DNA of 64,000 nt from Paenibacillus assamensis DSM 18201 (GCF_000422445.1 NZ_KE383837.1:806001-870000); one strand, 5' to 3'. Counted from the first letter of the stretch, positions 1 through 9,188 are shown. Numbers and translations: made by a program. Notes: a model not told the origin generated them from the sequence alone.

Positions 1-54
1 TGGTTGGTTTGGTTGGTTTGGTTGCTTCGGGTACTTCAACTGCTTCGGCTGCTT
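1..54. repeat. 9-bp periodic low-complexity tract at window edge
   Basis: The first 54 bases read as six degenerate 9-mers, from tggttggtt (twice) through tggttgctt, cgggtactt and caactgctt to cggctgctt. A 9-bp period would keep frame as a tripeptide repeat. All three plus frames and at least one minus frame (Glu-Ala-x then Lys-Pro-Thr) stay open here. It may be the end of a low-complexity gene lying to the left, but no start, stop or ribosome site decides this. Confidence 0.4.
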
Positions 55-64
55 CAATTCGCGT

Positions 65-247
65 TAACGGATGCCACAGAGGCTATTTTGCATATATTTA
101 GCGGTTTTCAAATGTAACGGGTACCAGAGAGCTTATTTCACAGATTAAACAGTGTTTATCCCCTAAATGACCAAAATAGGCTCTCTCACGACCGTTAAAT
201 ATCAAATAGGCTTGATTTTGTCAAAATAGCCGCAATAGCGCCCGTTA
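65..247. repeat. Cluster of four 26-bp interspersed elements in two orientations
   Basis: A 26-bp sequence beginning TAACGG and ending near AGAGGCTATTTTG occurs at 65-90 and, degenerate, at 115-140. Its reverse complement, beginning CAAAATAG and ending CCGTTA, occurs at 172-197 and 222-247. The direct pair and the inverted pair face each other, so a transcript of either strand could fold into a long imperfect hairpin. No gene covers it. It resembles the intergenic repeat families of Paenibacillus genomes, but I cannot name the family. Confidence 0.6.
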
Positions 248-310
248 GGCTAATCTACACGTCAGTGGTGTATCATTTTCCCAGCATGTTGTGCCCGTGC
301 CATATTGCAT

Positions 311-520
311 CATGCTGTCACCATACTACATACAGTTGCACCATACCTCATCATGTTTCACTACACTACACCCTACTGCACCATACCGCTCCATGTTTCA
401 CTACACTACATCCTACTGCACCATACCGCTCCATGTTTCACTACACTACACCCTACTGCACCATACCGCTCCATGTTTCACTACACTGCATCCTACTGCA
501 CCATACCGTATCATGTTGCA
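311..520. repeat. 40-bp minisatellite, four near-perfect copies plus flanking degenerate ones
   Basis: Units at 351-390, 391-430, 431-470 and 471-510 are 40 bp each and differ at only a few positions. Each has the order catgtttca, ctacactaca, cctactgca, ccataccgct. A degenerate copy precedes at 311-350, and a partial copy follows to about 520. Forty is not a multiple of three, and the array begins just past the stop codon of the oxidoreductase gene, so it is unlikely to be coding. The open frames across it are a composition effect. Confidence 0.9.
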
Positions 521-528
521 TCATATTA

Positions 529-1506
529 CTACCGGATACGAATCATATTCCCCGTCCTTGCCGATTCGTTCGCTGCTTCCATCATTCGGCTTAGATCAAT
601 CGCCAACGCCATATTATCTCCTTCGTGCTTCGTACCTAAAATACGATCAATCCATTCATCGTACATAGAGCCATTCGGTTCAAGCAGTTCCATCTGCTTA
701 GATGTGCCATCTGCATTACGAAGGATGAGCTGGCCTACGTTATTTTCCATTGTATAAAGTAAGCTCGCCTTTGTACCATGAAGCTCAATCGTATACGGCG
801 AACCTCCTGTTACGAAACCAGTTTCCGCTATACCGATAACACCGTTGTCAAAGTGAAGCAGCGCTGCTGCATGGTCTTCTACTTCACGATCGGTGACGTA
901 TCCATAAGCAGCGGAAATGCCCTGTGGTAAACCAGCCAGAAGTCGGATAAGATACATCGGATGGCAGCCAAGATCAATCATCGCACCCCCGCCGCATTCC
1001 TTCATGCTGTAAAAGTGCTCAGGCAGCCAGCCCGCTATCGCTCCATTATGAGCAAGACGAACACGAATCGCGGTCAATCTCCCAACCACACCAGATTTCA
1101 CAAAATGATCCAACGAAATCCCTTCGTGCTCATATCGACGTTTGAGCGCAACTGTTAAAACAACATTGTAGAGCCGCGCTTGATCGGCCAATTCAGCAGC
1201 ACCTGCACCAGTTATGGAAAGCACTTTTTCTGTAAATACATGCTTCTTTGCATGAATAGCATGTTTAATAATATTATCATGCATATCAGTAGGAGTTGTA
1301 ACGACTACAGCATCAATATCAGGACGAGCGAGCAGTTCATCAAGAGATGGAATAAAAGGTACACCATATCGCTCGCCATACGCGGCACCGCGTTCCGTAT
1401 TCTCATCCCATATCGCTACTACTTCTGTCTCAGCATGATTGCGAAATGCCTCTGTATATTCCTCAGCATGGACATGCCAATAGCTTAGTACTGCAACTCT
1501 GATCAT
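529..1506 (-). CDS. Gfo/Idh/MocA family NAD(P)-dependent oxidoreductase
   Basis: A 325-residue protein with an N-terminal Rossmann fold (about 1-120) and a C-terminal alpha/beta substrate domain. The family oxidises or reduces sugars, inositols and related polyols in the cytoplasm. The usual Glu-Lys-Pro of the active site appears as Glu93-Lys94-Val. The later signature reads Asp178-Leu-Gly-Cys-His182, but the Asp three residues after the His is Tyr185. A ribosome site (AGGAGGAA) lies 6 nt before the ATG. It follows the opp terminator closely, so it either has its own promoter overlapping that hairpin or relies on read-through. Substrate is unknown. The stop codon sits beside the 40-bp minisatellite. 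Confidence 0.9.
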   Translation of the reverse strand: MIRVAVLSYWHVHAEEYTEAFRNHAETEVVAIWDENTERGAAYGERYGVPFIPSLDELLARPDIDAVVVTTPTDMHDNIIKHAIHAKKHVFTEKVLSITGAGAAELADQARLYNVVLTVALKRRYEHEGISLDHFVKSGVVGRLTAIRVRLAHNGAIAGWLPEHFYSMKECGGGAMIDLGCHPMYLIRLLAGLPQGISAAYGYVTDREVEDHAAALLHFDNGVIGIAETGFVTGGSPYTIELHGTKASLLYTMENNVGQLILRNADGTSKQMELLEPNGSMYDEWIDRILGTKHEGDNMALAIDLSRMMEAANESARTGNMIRIR

Positions 1507-1524
1507 CGATTGTTCCTCCTTGAG

Positions 1525-1576
1525 TAAAAATAAAAAGCCTTCCTACAAGTAATAGTCTACTTAATAGGAAAGCCTC
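1525..1576 (-). terminator. Intrinsic terminator of the opp operon
   Basis: On the minus strand an 11-bp stem (AGGCTTTCCTA paired with TAGGAAGGCTT, two G-U pairs) is extended by an inner AAGTA/TACTT pairing and followed by TTTTTATTTTTA. It lies just after oppF and 20-70 bp before the oxidoreductase start. Confidence 0.8.
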
Positions 1577-1622
1577 TACACAACAACTATAATCATAGCT
1601 ATCAGTTAGACCAAATAGAGAT

Positions 1623-2594
1623 CTAGTTAGCTACAAGATGACAAGCAACAAAATGACCGCTTCCTACATCTTGGAACTGTGGAACTTCGGACTTACATCT
1701 TTCCACCGCATATGGACAACGCGTATGGAATTTGCAGCCGCTTGGCGGGTTCGCCGGGCTCGGAATGTCACCCTGTAGAACGATACGTTCCGATTTGCGG
1801 GTTGGGTCCGGCACTGGAATCGCAGACATCAACGCTTGTGTATACGGATGCAGTGGACGACTGAACAATTCCTCACGCGGTGCCAGCTCTACCATTGAAC
1901 CCAAGTACATTACACCTACACGGTTACACAAGTGCTCTACAACGGACAAGTCATGGGAGATGAACAAGTACGTTAAGTTCTTTTGTTCCTGCAAGTCGCT
2001 AAGCAAGTTAATGATTTGCGCCTGAATCGACACGTCCAAAGCTGATACCGGCTCATCCGCAACGATAAATTGAGGGTTCAACGCTAACGCACGAGCGATA
2101 CCGATACGTTGACGCTGACCACCTGAGAACTCATGCGGATAACGATCGATATGATACGGTGCCAAGCCGCAAAGAGTCAAAATTTCCTTTACGTAATCAC
2201 GCACATCTTTCTTCGACATAATCGCGTGGTCAACAAGCGCTTCACCGATCGCTTCACCGACTTTAATACGCGGGTTCAAAGAACTGTACGGATCTTGGAA
2301 TACAAGCTGCATCTCTGGGCGTAGCTTACGCAGCTCGGCTTTCTTCAAGGCATGAATGTCTGTACCATTGAAAAACACTTGACCTTCCGTTTTCTCCAAC
2401 AAGCGAAGAATCGTACGCCCTGTCGTAGATTTACCACAACCAGACTCTCCTACTAGTCCAAGCGCTTCCCCTTTATTTAACGTAAAGGATACATCGTCTA
2501 CTGCTCGTACATTTCCAACTGTTTTTCCGAAAATACCACCTTGGATAGGGAAGTATTTCTTTAGATTCTTGACTTCCAACAATGGTGTTGTCAT
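1623..2594 (-). CDS. oppF: Oligopeptide ABC transporter ATP-binding protein OppF
   Basis: A 323-residue ATPase of the peptide/nickel ABC class. It energises peptide uptake at the membrane together with OppD. Walker A is GESGCGKST (49-57), the ABC signature begins FSGGQ (156-160) and Walker B is IVADEP (177-182). The C-terminal oligopeptide-transporter extension has the cysteine pattern [14 protein letters not shown]. The start is an ATG overlapping the oppD stop as ATGA, behind GGAGGGG. It is the last gene of oppABCDF and a strong terminator follows. Dipeptide (Dpp) and App systems are close relatives, so the exact substrate range is not fixed. Confidence 0.9.
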   Translation of the reverse strand: MTTPLLEVKNLKKYFPIQGGIFGKTVGNVRAVDDVSFTLNKGEALGLVGESGCGKSTTGRTILRLLEKTEGQVFFNGTDIHALKKAELRKLRPEMQLVFQDPYSSLNPRIKVGEAIGEALVDHAIMSKKDVRDYVKEILTLCGLAPYHIDRYPHEFSGGQRQRIGIARALALNPQFIVADEPVSALDVSIQAQIINLLSDLQEQKNLTYLFISHDLSVVEHLCNRVGVMYLGSMVELAPREELFSRPLHPYTQALMSAIPVPDPTRKSERIVLQGDIPSPANPPSGCKFHTRCPYAVERCKSEVPQFQDVGSGHFVACHLVAN

Positions 2595-3574
2595 GAAACT
2601 TCCCCTCCTTTTTCATACAACCAGCAAGCTGCTTTATGTTTATTCTCATATGTCGTTAAAATAGGTGGTTTCTCCACACATAGAGACATGCAGTGCTCAC
2701 AGCGTTCGTTAAAGTAACAGTTGTTACCCAACTCAACAGGGTTCGGCACTTGTCCCGGAATCGTATACAGACGATCTTGACGCTGATTAATGATCGGCTT
2801 CGCACGCATCAACCCTTGTGTGTATGGATGTTTCGGATTCGCAAACAATTCATGAACAGGTGCTTCTTCGATCACTTTACCTGCATACATAACGACTACA
2901 TGATCTGCCATCTCAGCTACAACACCCAAGTCATGCGTAATCATCATAATCGCTGTATTAAACTCGCTCTTAATATTGCGCATCAAGTCAAGAATCTGTG
3001 CTTGAATCGTAACATCCAATGCCGTTGTCGGCTCATCAGCAATAAGCAGCTTCGGATCACAGCTTAACGCAATCGCTATCATAATACGCTGACGCATACC
3101 ACCAGATAACTCATGTGGATAGGAATCGAAAATTTTCGCCGCACGCGGGATACCTACCAGCTCAATCAATTCAATCGCACGCTTCTTTGCATCTTTGCGA
3201 GTCATGCCTTTATGAATTAAGAGCGGCTCTGTAATTTGATCCCCAATTGTTAATACTGGGTTCAAAGATGTCATTGGTTCTTGGAAAATCATTGCGATTT
3301 CGTTACCACGAATATGACGCATATCACGCTCTTTCAAAGTTAACAAGTCTTGACCTTTATATAAAATTTGACCGCCTTCTGTTTTTCCTGGTGGAGAAAC
3401 AAGACGCATGAGTGACATTGCTGTAACACTCTTACCGCAGCCCGATTCACCTACAACACAAAGCGTTTCGCCTTCTCTAATGGAGAAGCTTACGTCATTA
3501 ACTGCCTTTACTACACCTGAACTTGTGTAGAAGTTAGTCCGCAAATTACGGAATTCAATTAGATTATTTGCCAT
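2591..3574 (-). CDS. oppD: Oligopeptide ABC transporter ATP-binding protein OppD
   Basis: A 327-residue ABC ATPase, partner of OppF. Walker A is GESGCGKSV (42-50), the signature begins LSGGM (156-160) and Walker B is LLIADEP (176-182). The C-terminal cysteine-rich oligopeptide domain contains CERCEHC-like spacing ([11 protein letters not shown]). The start ATG follows AGGGGAACGTT. It lies 9 bp after oppC and overlaps oppF by 4 bp, which indicates coupled translation. OppD and OppF usually form a heterodimer, and both are intact here. Confidence 0.9.
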   Translation of the reverse strand: MANNLIEFRNLRTNFYTSSGVVKAVNDVSFSIREGETLCVVGESGCGKSVTAMSLMRLVSPPGKTEGGQILYKGQDLLTLKERDMRHIRGNEIAMIFQEPMTSLNPVLTIGDQITEPLLIHKGMTRKDAKKRAIELIELVGIPRAAKIFDSYPHELSGGMRQRIMIAIALSCDPKLLIADEPTTALDVTIQAQILDLMRNIKSEFNTAIMMITHDLGVVAEMADHVVVMYAGKVIEEAPVHELFANPKHPYTQGLMRAKPIINQRQDRLYTIPGQVPNPVELGNNCYFNERCEHCMSLCVEKPPILTTYENKHKAACWLYEKGGEVS

Positions 3575-3583
3575 AACGTTCCC

Positions 3584-4513
3584 CTACCTCTTCGATTTCG
3601 GATCAAGTGCATCACGTAAGCCATCGCCCATTACGTTAATAGCGACAACAGTGATAAAAATACATACGCCTGGTGGAATCCACAGCCAAGGACGCTTCTG
3701 GAACTCTATCATCGAGTTCGCTGCAGAAATCATATTCCCCCATGATGGTGTTGGTGGCACAACACCCAAGCCCAAGAAACTTAGTACTGACTCTGTCAAA
3801 ATCCCGTTTGCTACCGATAGTGTGGCAACAACGATAATGATAGGAACGGTATTCGGGAGCAAGTGACGGAATATTTTACGACGGTCACGTAGACCTAGCA
3901 CTTCCGCTGCTTGCATAAATTCTTGTTCACGAAGCATCAGGATTTGACCACGTACGAGACGTGCTAAGCCTGGCCAACTTAAAAATCCGATAATAAACAT
4001 AACGAGATAAATCCGATTTGCCGGGTCCATCTTCAACTCTGACAATGCCGCGCCAAGAATAATAAGGATTGGTAAACTCGGGATCGACATAATAATATCT
4101 GCCAATCTCATAATGATCGTATCGACCCATCCGCGATAATAACCTGCAATTGCACCGAGTGTACTGCCGATCGCGACCGATACCATCATCGCAACGATAC
4201 CAACTAATAACGATGTTCTACCTGCTAACATAACTCGCAATAAGACATCTCGTCCTACTTTATCGGTTCCTAGCCAATGCTGAGCACTAGGTGGCTTATT
4301 TCCGTTGCGAACATTCATCGCGTCATTTATCGAATAAGGTGATAGCAATGGACCGACGAAACAGAAAAGAAACATTAATATGAGTACTACAAAACCTGCC
4401 ATCGCAAGTTTATTTTTTCTCATTTCACGTAGAGCCAATCTCCATGGAGAAGCTGGCTTCTTAGTAGGCGGCTTTACTTCCACCGCATTGGAACGAACAA
4501 CTGCTTCAGACAC
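3584..4513 (-). CDS. oppC: Oligopeptide ABC transporter permease OppC
   Basis: A 309-residue inner-membrane permease with an N-terminal cytoplasmic segment, a first membrane helix near residues 38-60, the OppC N-terminal domain and the BPD transport domain with five further helices. The coupling-loop EAA motif lies near QAAEVLGLRDRRKIFRHLLPN. I chose the GTG at 4513 because AAAGGGG lies 8 nt before it; a TTG six bases upstream is too close to that site. It is 15 bp after oppB. It pairs with OppB to form the peptide pore. Confidence 0.88.
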   Translation of the reverse strand: MSEAVVRSNAVEVKPPTKKPASPWRLALREMRKNKLAMAGFVVLILMFLFCFVGPLLSPYSINDAMNVRNGNKPPSAQHWLGTDKVGRDVLLRVMLAGRTSLLVGIVAMMVSVAIGSTLGAIAGYYRGWVDTIIMRLADIIMSIPSLPILIILGAALSELKMDPANRIYLVMFIIGFLSWPGLARLVRGQILMLREQEFMQAAEVLGLRDRRKIFRHLLPNTVPIIIVVATLSVANGILTESVLSFLGLGVVPPTPSWGNMISAANSMIEFQKRPWLWIPPGVCIFITVVAINVMGDGLRDALDPKSKR

Positions 4514-4528
4514 TAGCAATACCCCTTT

Positions 4529-5485
4529 CTATTTCATACGAACACGTGGATCTGCAACACGATACAATAAGTCCGCGATAACGTTTCCAATAATAGTCAA
4601 GAAAGCGATAAAGAACGTATAACCCAGCATGAGGAAGTAGTCACGAGCATTGATTGCATTCAAGAAAATACTTCCGATACCTGGCCAGTTAAAGATCTTT
4701 TCTGTTATCATCGCCCCTGCAAATAGTCCCGGAATCTCAAACCCTAGCAATGTAATCGCCGGAATTAATGCATTACGCAAGGCGTGCTTGAATATAACAG
4801 TACGTTCTTTTAAACCTTTTGCACGTGCTGTACGTATAAAGTCCTGCTTGATTACATCAAGCATACTCGTACGGAAATAACGAGTTAATCCACCAACGTT
4901 CAACGCTGTGAGGACGATTACAGGCAAGAACATATGCTCAATGACATCCCATATGTGAGCCCATCCTTCATAGTTGGCCCCTGTCGTAATCATACCGCCA
5001 ACTGGGAATATTCGATTATCAACAGCGAAGAACTTAATCGCGAGTAACCCGATAAAGAATGATGGCAATGACATAACTGCAAATACTAAAAATGTAATTA
5101 GTCCATCATAGAAAGAGTGTTGGCGTACTGCTGAAAATACACCTACAAATATCGCTATCGTCCAACTGAAGATCAATACAACTCCAGCAATCAATACAGA
5201 GTTCCATACATAACGATCAATAATCGTGGTAACAGGCTGTTTATGTTGAATGGAATATCCTAAATCACCAGTTGCGACACCTTTCGCCCACTTTAAATAT
5301 TTAATATGAACAGGGTCAGTCAACCCGTACATTTCTTTTAATTCTGCCGCGCGCTCTTTCGAAATAGTTGGATTCGAATCTACGAAGTTACCTGGAATCA
5401 GGTGGAAGATTAGAACCAATACGATTGACACCCCGATTAGTGTCGGGATCGTCTGCAAGAGGCGACGAATGACTTGAGTTGTCAT
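4529..5485 (-). CDS. oppB: Oligopeptide ABC transporter permease OppB
   Basis: A 318-residue permease with the typical OppB/DppB start (helix in the first 30 residues, then the motif LIPGNFVDSNPTIS) and a BPD transport domain of five helices. The EAA-like coupling loop is FIRTARAKGLKERTVIFKHALRN. The start ATG follows TAGGAGGAAAATTTT. Separated from oppA by 83 bp that contain a perfect 10-bp hairpin, suggesting different transcript or protein levels for the binding protein and the membrane complex. Confidence 0.9.
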   Translation of the reverse strand: MTTQVIRRLLQTIPTLIGVSIVLVLIFHLIPGNFVDSNPTISKERAAELKEMYGLTDPVHIKYLKWAKGVATGDLGYSIQHKQPVTTIIDRYVWNSVLIAGVVLIFSWTIAIFVGVFSAVRQHSFYDGLITFLVFAVMSLPSFFIGLLAIKFFAVDNRIFPVGGMITTGANYEGWAHIWDVIEHMFLPVIVLTALNVGGLTRYFRTSMLDVIKQDFIRTARAKGLKERTVIFKHALRNALIPAITLLGFEIPGLFAGAMITEKIFNWPGIGSIFLNAINARDYFLMLGYTFFIAFLTIIGNVIADLLYRVADPRVRMK

Positions 5486-5516
5486 AAAATTTTCCTCCTA
5501 GCTCTAATAAACCTAA

Positions 5517-5544
5517 ATGCTCAGCCAAAAAATCGGCTGAGCAT
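5517..5544 (-). other. oppA-oppB intercistronic hairpin
   Basis: A perfect 10-bp stem (atgctcagcc / ggctgagcat) with an 8-nt loop. No T-run follows on the minus strand, so it is not a full intrinsic terminator. In binding-protein-first ABC operons such hairpins commonly stabilise the upstream message or attenuate downstream expression. That role is inferred here. Confidence 0.7.
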
Positions 5545-5568
5545 CGGGCATACTGCACTGTGCTACTA

Positions 5569-7323
5569 TTATTGAATTTCAATAACTGGCGTATCAAACG
5601 TGAAGCGTTTGTATGGTGATACATCGAAACCTTTTACGCGAGCGTTTGCAGTCAATGTATCACGACGTTGGTACAAGTAGATGTGTGCAACTTCTTCGTT
5701 CGCAATTTGATAAATTTCTTTGTAGTAAGCTTTACGCTTATCAAGATCGAATTCTTCGTTTGCAAGTTTGAACAATTCATCTACACGTGCATTTGAGAAG
5801 AAGTAATCATTTTGGTTACCACCAGTACGTAACGTACCTTGTGCCGTCTGCGGGTTAGGTGTTAGACCAACTGCCAAGAATACCATCTCGAAGTCGCCTT
5901 TTTTCACTTTATCCTGCAATGCGTTGAAATCCATTTGATCTGGAACGAACTCGATTCCTAGCTTCGCATAATTTTCTTTAGCGATTGGGATCAATACTTC
6001 ATTTACTGCGTTCGGTGTGGAAGCTGTAAATGTAATCTTGAACTTCTTGCCGTCCTTCTCACGAATTCCGTCAGCGCCTTCTTTCCAACCTGCTTCGTCA
6101 AGCAACGCTTTCGCTTTCTCAAGATCGTAATCGTACTTGTTCACTTCATCTGTGTAAGCCCAAGATACTTTGGACTGAGGAACGTTAACAACGTCTGCTA
6201 GACCTTGGTAAACACCATCAACGATTTCTTGACGCTGCAAGCCGTACACCAATGCTTGACGTACTTTCTTGTCTTTGAAGCGCTCGTCTTTATGGTTCAA
6301 ACCGATATAGCCATAACCATTCGTTGGGTTCAACGTAAGGTCAGCGAATTCCAGTGATTTAATTGCTTCTACGTTATCCAAAGATGCAGAGATATTAGTT
6401 TCACCATCAGTGTCGCCCGTTTGAACAAGCTGCATATTCGTTTCTTCTGTTGTTACTTTGTAGATCAAGTTAGGAACTTTAGGTGCACCCTTGAAGTAGT
6501 GTTCATTCGCTTTAAATACAACCTCTTGTCCTGCTACAAACTTCTCTAATTTATATGGACCAGCACCGACTGGCTTCGTGAATGTATCTTTCATCTTACT
6601 CAAGTCGCCTGGTTTATAAGCAGCTCCATAAACGTGTTTAGGCAAAATACCTGCAACACCAAATACGTCCAACGCTAGTACAGATGGTGTTTCCAATGTA
6701 ACTTCAAGCGTCTTAGGATCAACTACTTTAATACCTGAAATTGATTGAGCTTTGCCTTCTTTGTAATCTTTTGCCCCTACAATTGGTGCATAAGCATAAG
6801 CATCAGTTGGTCCATCATAAGATTTGTCATAGAACAATGTAAATGTAAATGCTACGTCTTCTGCTGTTACAGGTTTACCATCACTGAATTTTGCGTCTTC
6901 CAAAGTAAATGTAAGTGTCTTTTTATCTTCAGATACTTTGTAATTTCCTAGACTTGGAGCATACGTACCGTCTTTTTGAACTTGCAAAATGCTAGCAAAT
7001 ATTGTTTCAGTAACATATACATCATATGCAATTTCAGAATATTGCGGGTGGAATACACCAGAAGGTGCAGGCATACCAACAATGACAGTATCCTTACGAG
7101 CTGTTGCATTTGCTGGGGATTTGCTAGGATCAGTAGCTTTGATTGTACCTTCTGTTACTAGCTCACCCTCTGCAGGTGTTTCTCCTGCATTTTCACCTTC
7201 AGCTGGTGTCTCTACTTTTGTTCCTGGGTCAGCTGGTTTGGCAGCATCTCCGCCGCCGCAAGCAGACAAGATTAAAGAAAATGCCATTACTGCACTAAGC
7301 AAAATTAATAGTTTCTTTTTCAT
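5569..7323 (-). CDS. oppA: Oligopeptide-binding lipoprotein OppA (SBP family 5)
   Basis: A 584-residue extracellular solute-binding protein that captures peptides for OppBCDF. The signal peptide (1-21) ends in the lipobox Leu-Ser-Ala-Cys22, so it should be lipid-anchored on the outer face of the membrane. Residues 26-60 form a Pro/Glu/Thr-rich linker containing a repeated ETPAEGE. The family-5 binding domain follows (about 75-580), including the family signature near FTFTLFYDKSYDGPTD. The ATG follows AGGGGGATAAGG. It is first in the operon; a 425-bp AT-rich leader lies upstream. Confidence 0.92.
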   Translation of the reverse strand: MKKKLLILLSAVMAFSLILSACGGGDAAKPADPGTKVETPAEGENAGETPAEGELVTEGTIKATDPSKSPANATARKDTVIVGMPAPSGVFHPQYSEIAYDVYVTETIFASILQVQKDGTYAPSLGNYKVSEDKKTLTFTLEDAKFSDGKPVTAEDVAFTFTLFYDKSYDGPTDAYAYAPIVGAKDYKEGKAQSISGIKVVDPKTLEVTLETPSVLALDVFGVAGILPKHVYGAAYKPGDLSKMKDTFTKPVGAGPYKLEKFVAGQEVVFKANEHYFKGAPKVPNLIYKVTTEETNMQLVQTGDTDGETNISASLDNVEAIKSLEFADLTLNPTNGYGYIGLNHKDERFKDKKVRQALVYGLQRQEIVDGVYQGLADVVNVPQSKVSWAYTDEVNKYDYDLEKAKALLDEAGWKEGADGIREKDGKKFKITFTASTPNAVNEVLIPIAKENYAKLGIEFVPDQMDFNALQDKVKKGDFEMVFLAVGLTPNPQTAQGTLRTGGNQNDYFFSNARVDELFKLANEEFDLDKRKAYYKEIYQIANEEVAHIYLYQRRDTLTANARVKGFDVSPYKRFTFDTPVIEIQ

Positions 7324-7746
7324 GACCTTATCCCCCTAATCAATCTAAATAATAAATAATCATCGAATTGCATATCTATAACCTGCTAGAATTATAGAAT
7401 CTGCCGTTTTCTGCCTCTCCCACTAAGGTTTCGAACATCGGTCAAATCGTATCGTAACCCTAGTTCCATAAGCAGGAAACGAATATTTTTCATAATACTA
7501 CTTGATAATTAGGCTTTTGTAAATCCCCATGTGAGCTTTATTTTTCAATTCTAGCACCACTTTTTGATAACATTTTTTTATCGATCATACAGTCCCCCAA
7601 TGTTAAAAATATGTAATGTTATTAATGAAAGTAAATAAAATGGACATTCGTCCTCTATGAGGAGACACTATTATTCTCTTGTCCTCTTTGAAAGTGCATT
7701 TTTCTATTTACATAAAATTTGCATACTTTTTGCATATTACATTTAC
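7324..7746. other. AT-rich intergenic region upstream of oppA
   Basis: No gene or RNA is recognisable. It must contain the opp promoter on the minus strand. A TATAAT-like -10 lies at 7391-7396 (minus), but no matching -35 hexamer sits at the right distance. A short palindrome TCCTC-TAT-GAGGA lies at 7651-7663. Regulation by a nutrient repressor would be expected for opp genes, but no site can be assigned. Confidence 0.4.
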
Positions 7747-7748
7747 AT

Positions 7749-7788
7749 AAAAAAACCTTGGGTTCTAAATGCTAGAAACCCAAGGTTT
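7749..7788 (-). terminator. Terminator of the polysaccharide deacetylase gene
   Basis: On the minus strand a stem AAACCTTGGGTTTC / AGAACCCAAGGTTT closes over a short loop and runs directly into TTTTTTTATG. It lies 27-66 bp after the stop codon of the deacetylase. Confidence 0.85.
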
Positions 7789-7814
7789 GATAATAGAAAT
7801 AATATCCTATTTAA

Positions 7815-9188
7815 CTAAGTAGCACTAGGTGCTTTCTTAACCGCGTGCTCTGAACTAAGCAGCGTTTGCTCCTGCTTATTCGCTTCATATACAAATGATT
7901 TTCCATACTTTGAAAGAAGTGTATGACGTGACATAATGATAAGCTTTGGAACAAGCTGCTCCGTATGATTGCGGACTCGGTTACTGCCAGAAGGATGAAT
8001 AATACGCATAATAAGTCTCAAATAATGCTTACTTGCCCATGCGAATATACTTTTAGGTAAATCCTTAACCGTAAACCCAAATTGCTCCGGGCCTCTATTA
8101 ATCATACTCACGCCGTAGAGCGCTTTGAACTCTGCATTCACCTCTGGGTGGGATTGAACGTAATCTGCCAGCTCTGGCAGTGTGCGCTCTACATCTCGGA
8201 TCATGTGTATGGCAATTTGCATCATGTTGCGAGAGCGTGTTCCGATCTCATACAGTCTGCGATTGTCGAAATGAATCTCCAACACTTTATCGTCCTGCCT
8301 CAGAACGGTTCCATCATCCATCGTTACTGGCTCTCCATGATAGGGACGCATTCTAAAGTGGAAGATCGGCTGCTCCGGATTCGTCGTTTTCATACCGAAC
8401 AACATATGAAATACTCGCTCATAACCAAGCCATGCGCTCACAATGATACGCTTTAACCAGGATGGATTGCGAACTTTATCAGCATCTGTAGCACGAATTA
8501 ATTCATCTACACGCACACAGCGCAAATCTTTCTGCTTCGCATCCTGAAGGAATCGTTCCAACGCAATTAGCATATTGGCTGGCGCACCCGCATCTGCTCC
8601 AAATGTTAACCCGCAGTCATGCAGCAGCAGTACTTCTCCGCCACGACAGCATTTGGCCATGCGCTTGTATAAACGATCCGCTCCGACTTTCTTGCGCCAA
8701 TCGTTGAACATGGCAGACCATAGTATAATTTGGATATGACCTAATCTGTTGAAATCGAATAAATTTACAATTCCCCAAGGAGGTCGATAATAAATGGGGC
8801 GTTTGCCTGTTATCGACTCGATAATATTAGATGTCTTTTCTATATGCTGCCTTACTGTTTTCGGACGCATAAACCAGTTAGTCTTATGAACATAATTATG
8901 AATGCCTATGAGGTGGCCTTCATCATGCATGCGCTTCAACAACTCTGGGCATTTCTCAGCTTGAATGCCTAGAACGAAAAAAGTAGCTTTAGCATTATAT
9001 GTTTTTAATAAATCAAGAAGTTGAGCAGTATATACAGGGTGCGGCCCATCATCGAACGTTAGAGCAAGGTCCCTATCTGATTTCCCTTTCTTGAATACTC
9101 TAAATCCAAAAAGACGACTGATAACACCTGGAATAAATGCGTAAAACGTTAAGATATAAAAAGACCACAATAATATGAATTCTATCAT
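7815..9188 (-). CDS. Membrane-anchored polysaccharide deacetylase with YkoP-like C-terminal domain
   Basis: A 457-residue protein with one N-terminal membrane helix (about 3-25) and a NodB-type deacetylase domain (about 36-230). The catalytic motifs are Thr-Phe-Asp-Asp-Gly-Pro (44-49), the metal-binding His97-x3-His101 and RPPWG (135-139), then LLHDCG. The family removes acetyl groups from peptidoglycan or chitin-like sugars outside the cell. The following 220 residues lack NodB motifs and resemble the YkoP-like region found after some Bacillales deacetylases; that match is from memory. I chose the ATG at 9188 because ACGGGGAAA precedes it. An in-frame ATG 39 bp upstream has no ribosome site and would put 13 polar residues before the anchor helix. 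Confidence 0.85.
   Translation of the reverse strand: MIEFILLWSFYILTFYAFIPGVISRLFGFRVFKKGKSDRDLALTFDDGPHPVYTAQLLDLLKTYNAKATFFVLGIQAEKCPELLKRMHDEGHLIGIHNYVHKTNWFMRPKTVRQHIEKTSNIIESITGKRPIYYRPPWGIVNLFDFNRLGHIQIILWSAMFNDWRKKVGADRLYKRMAKCCRGGEVLLLHDCGLTFGADAGAPANMLIALERFLQDAKQKDLRCVRVDELIRATDADKVRNPSWLKRIIVSAWLGYERVFHMLFGMKTTNPEQPIFHFRMRPYHGEPVTMDDGTVLRQDDKVLEIHFDNRRLYEIGTRSRNMMQIAIHMIRDVERTLPELADYVQSHPEVNAEFKALYGVSMINRGPEQFGFTVKDLPKSIFAWASKHYLRLIMRIIHPSGSNRVRNHTEQLVPKLIIMSRHTLLSKYGKSFVYEANKQEQTLLSSEHAVKKAPSAT

Noticed and set aside
311-520. CRISPR array
   Set aside because: The repeats are contiguous 40-bp units with no unique spacers and no cas genes nearby.
265-757. Three overlapping plus-strand open frames across the 40-bp repeat
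   Set aside because: They are open only because the repeat lacks stop codons in any frame, they run into the antisense of the oxidoreductase gene, and none has a ribosome site.
7391-7419. Sigma-A promoter for oppA
   Set aside because: TATAAT is present on the minus strand, but the sequence 17 bp upstream (GAGAGG) is not a -35 hexamer.
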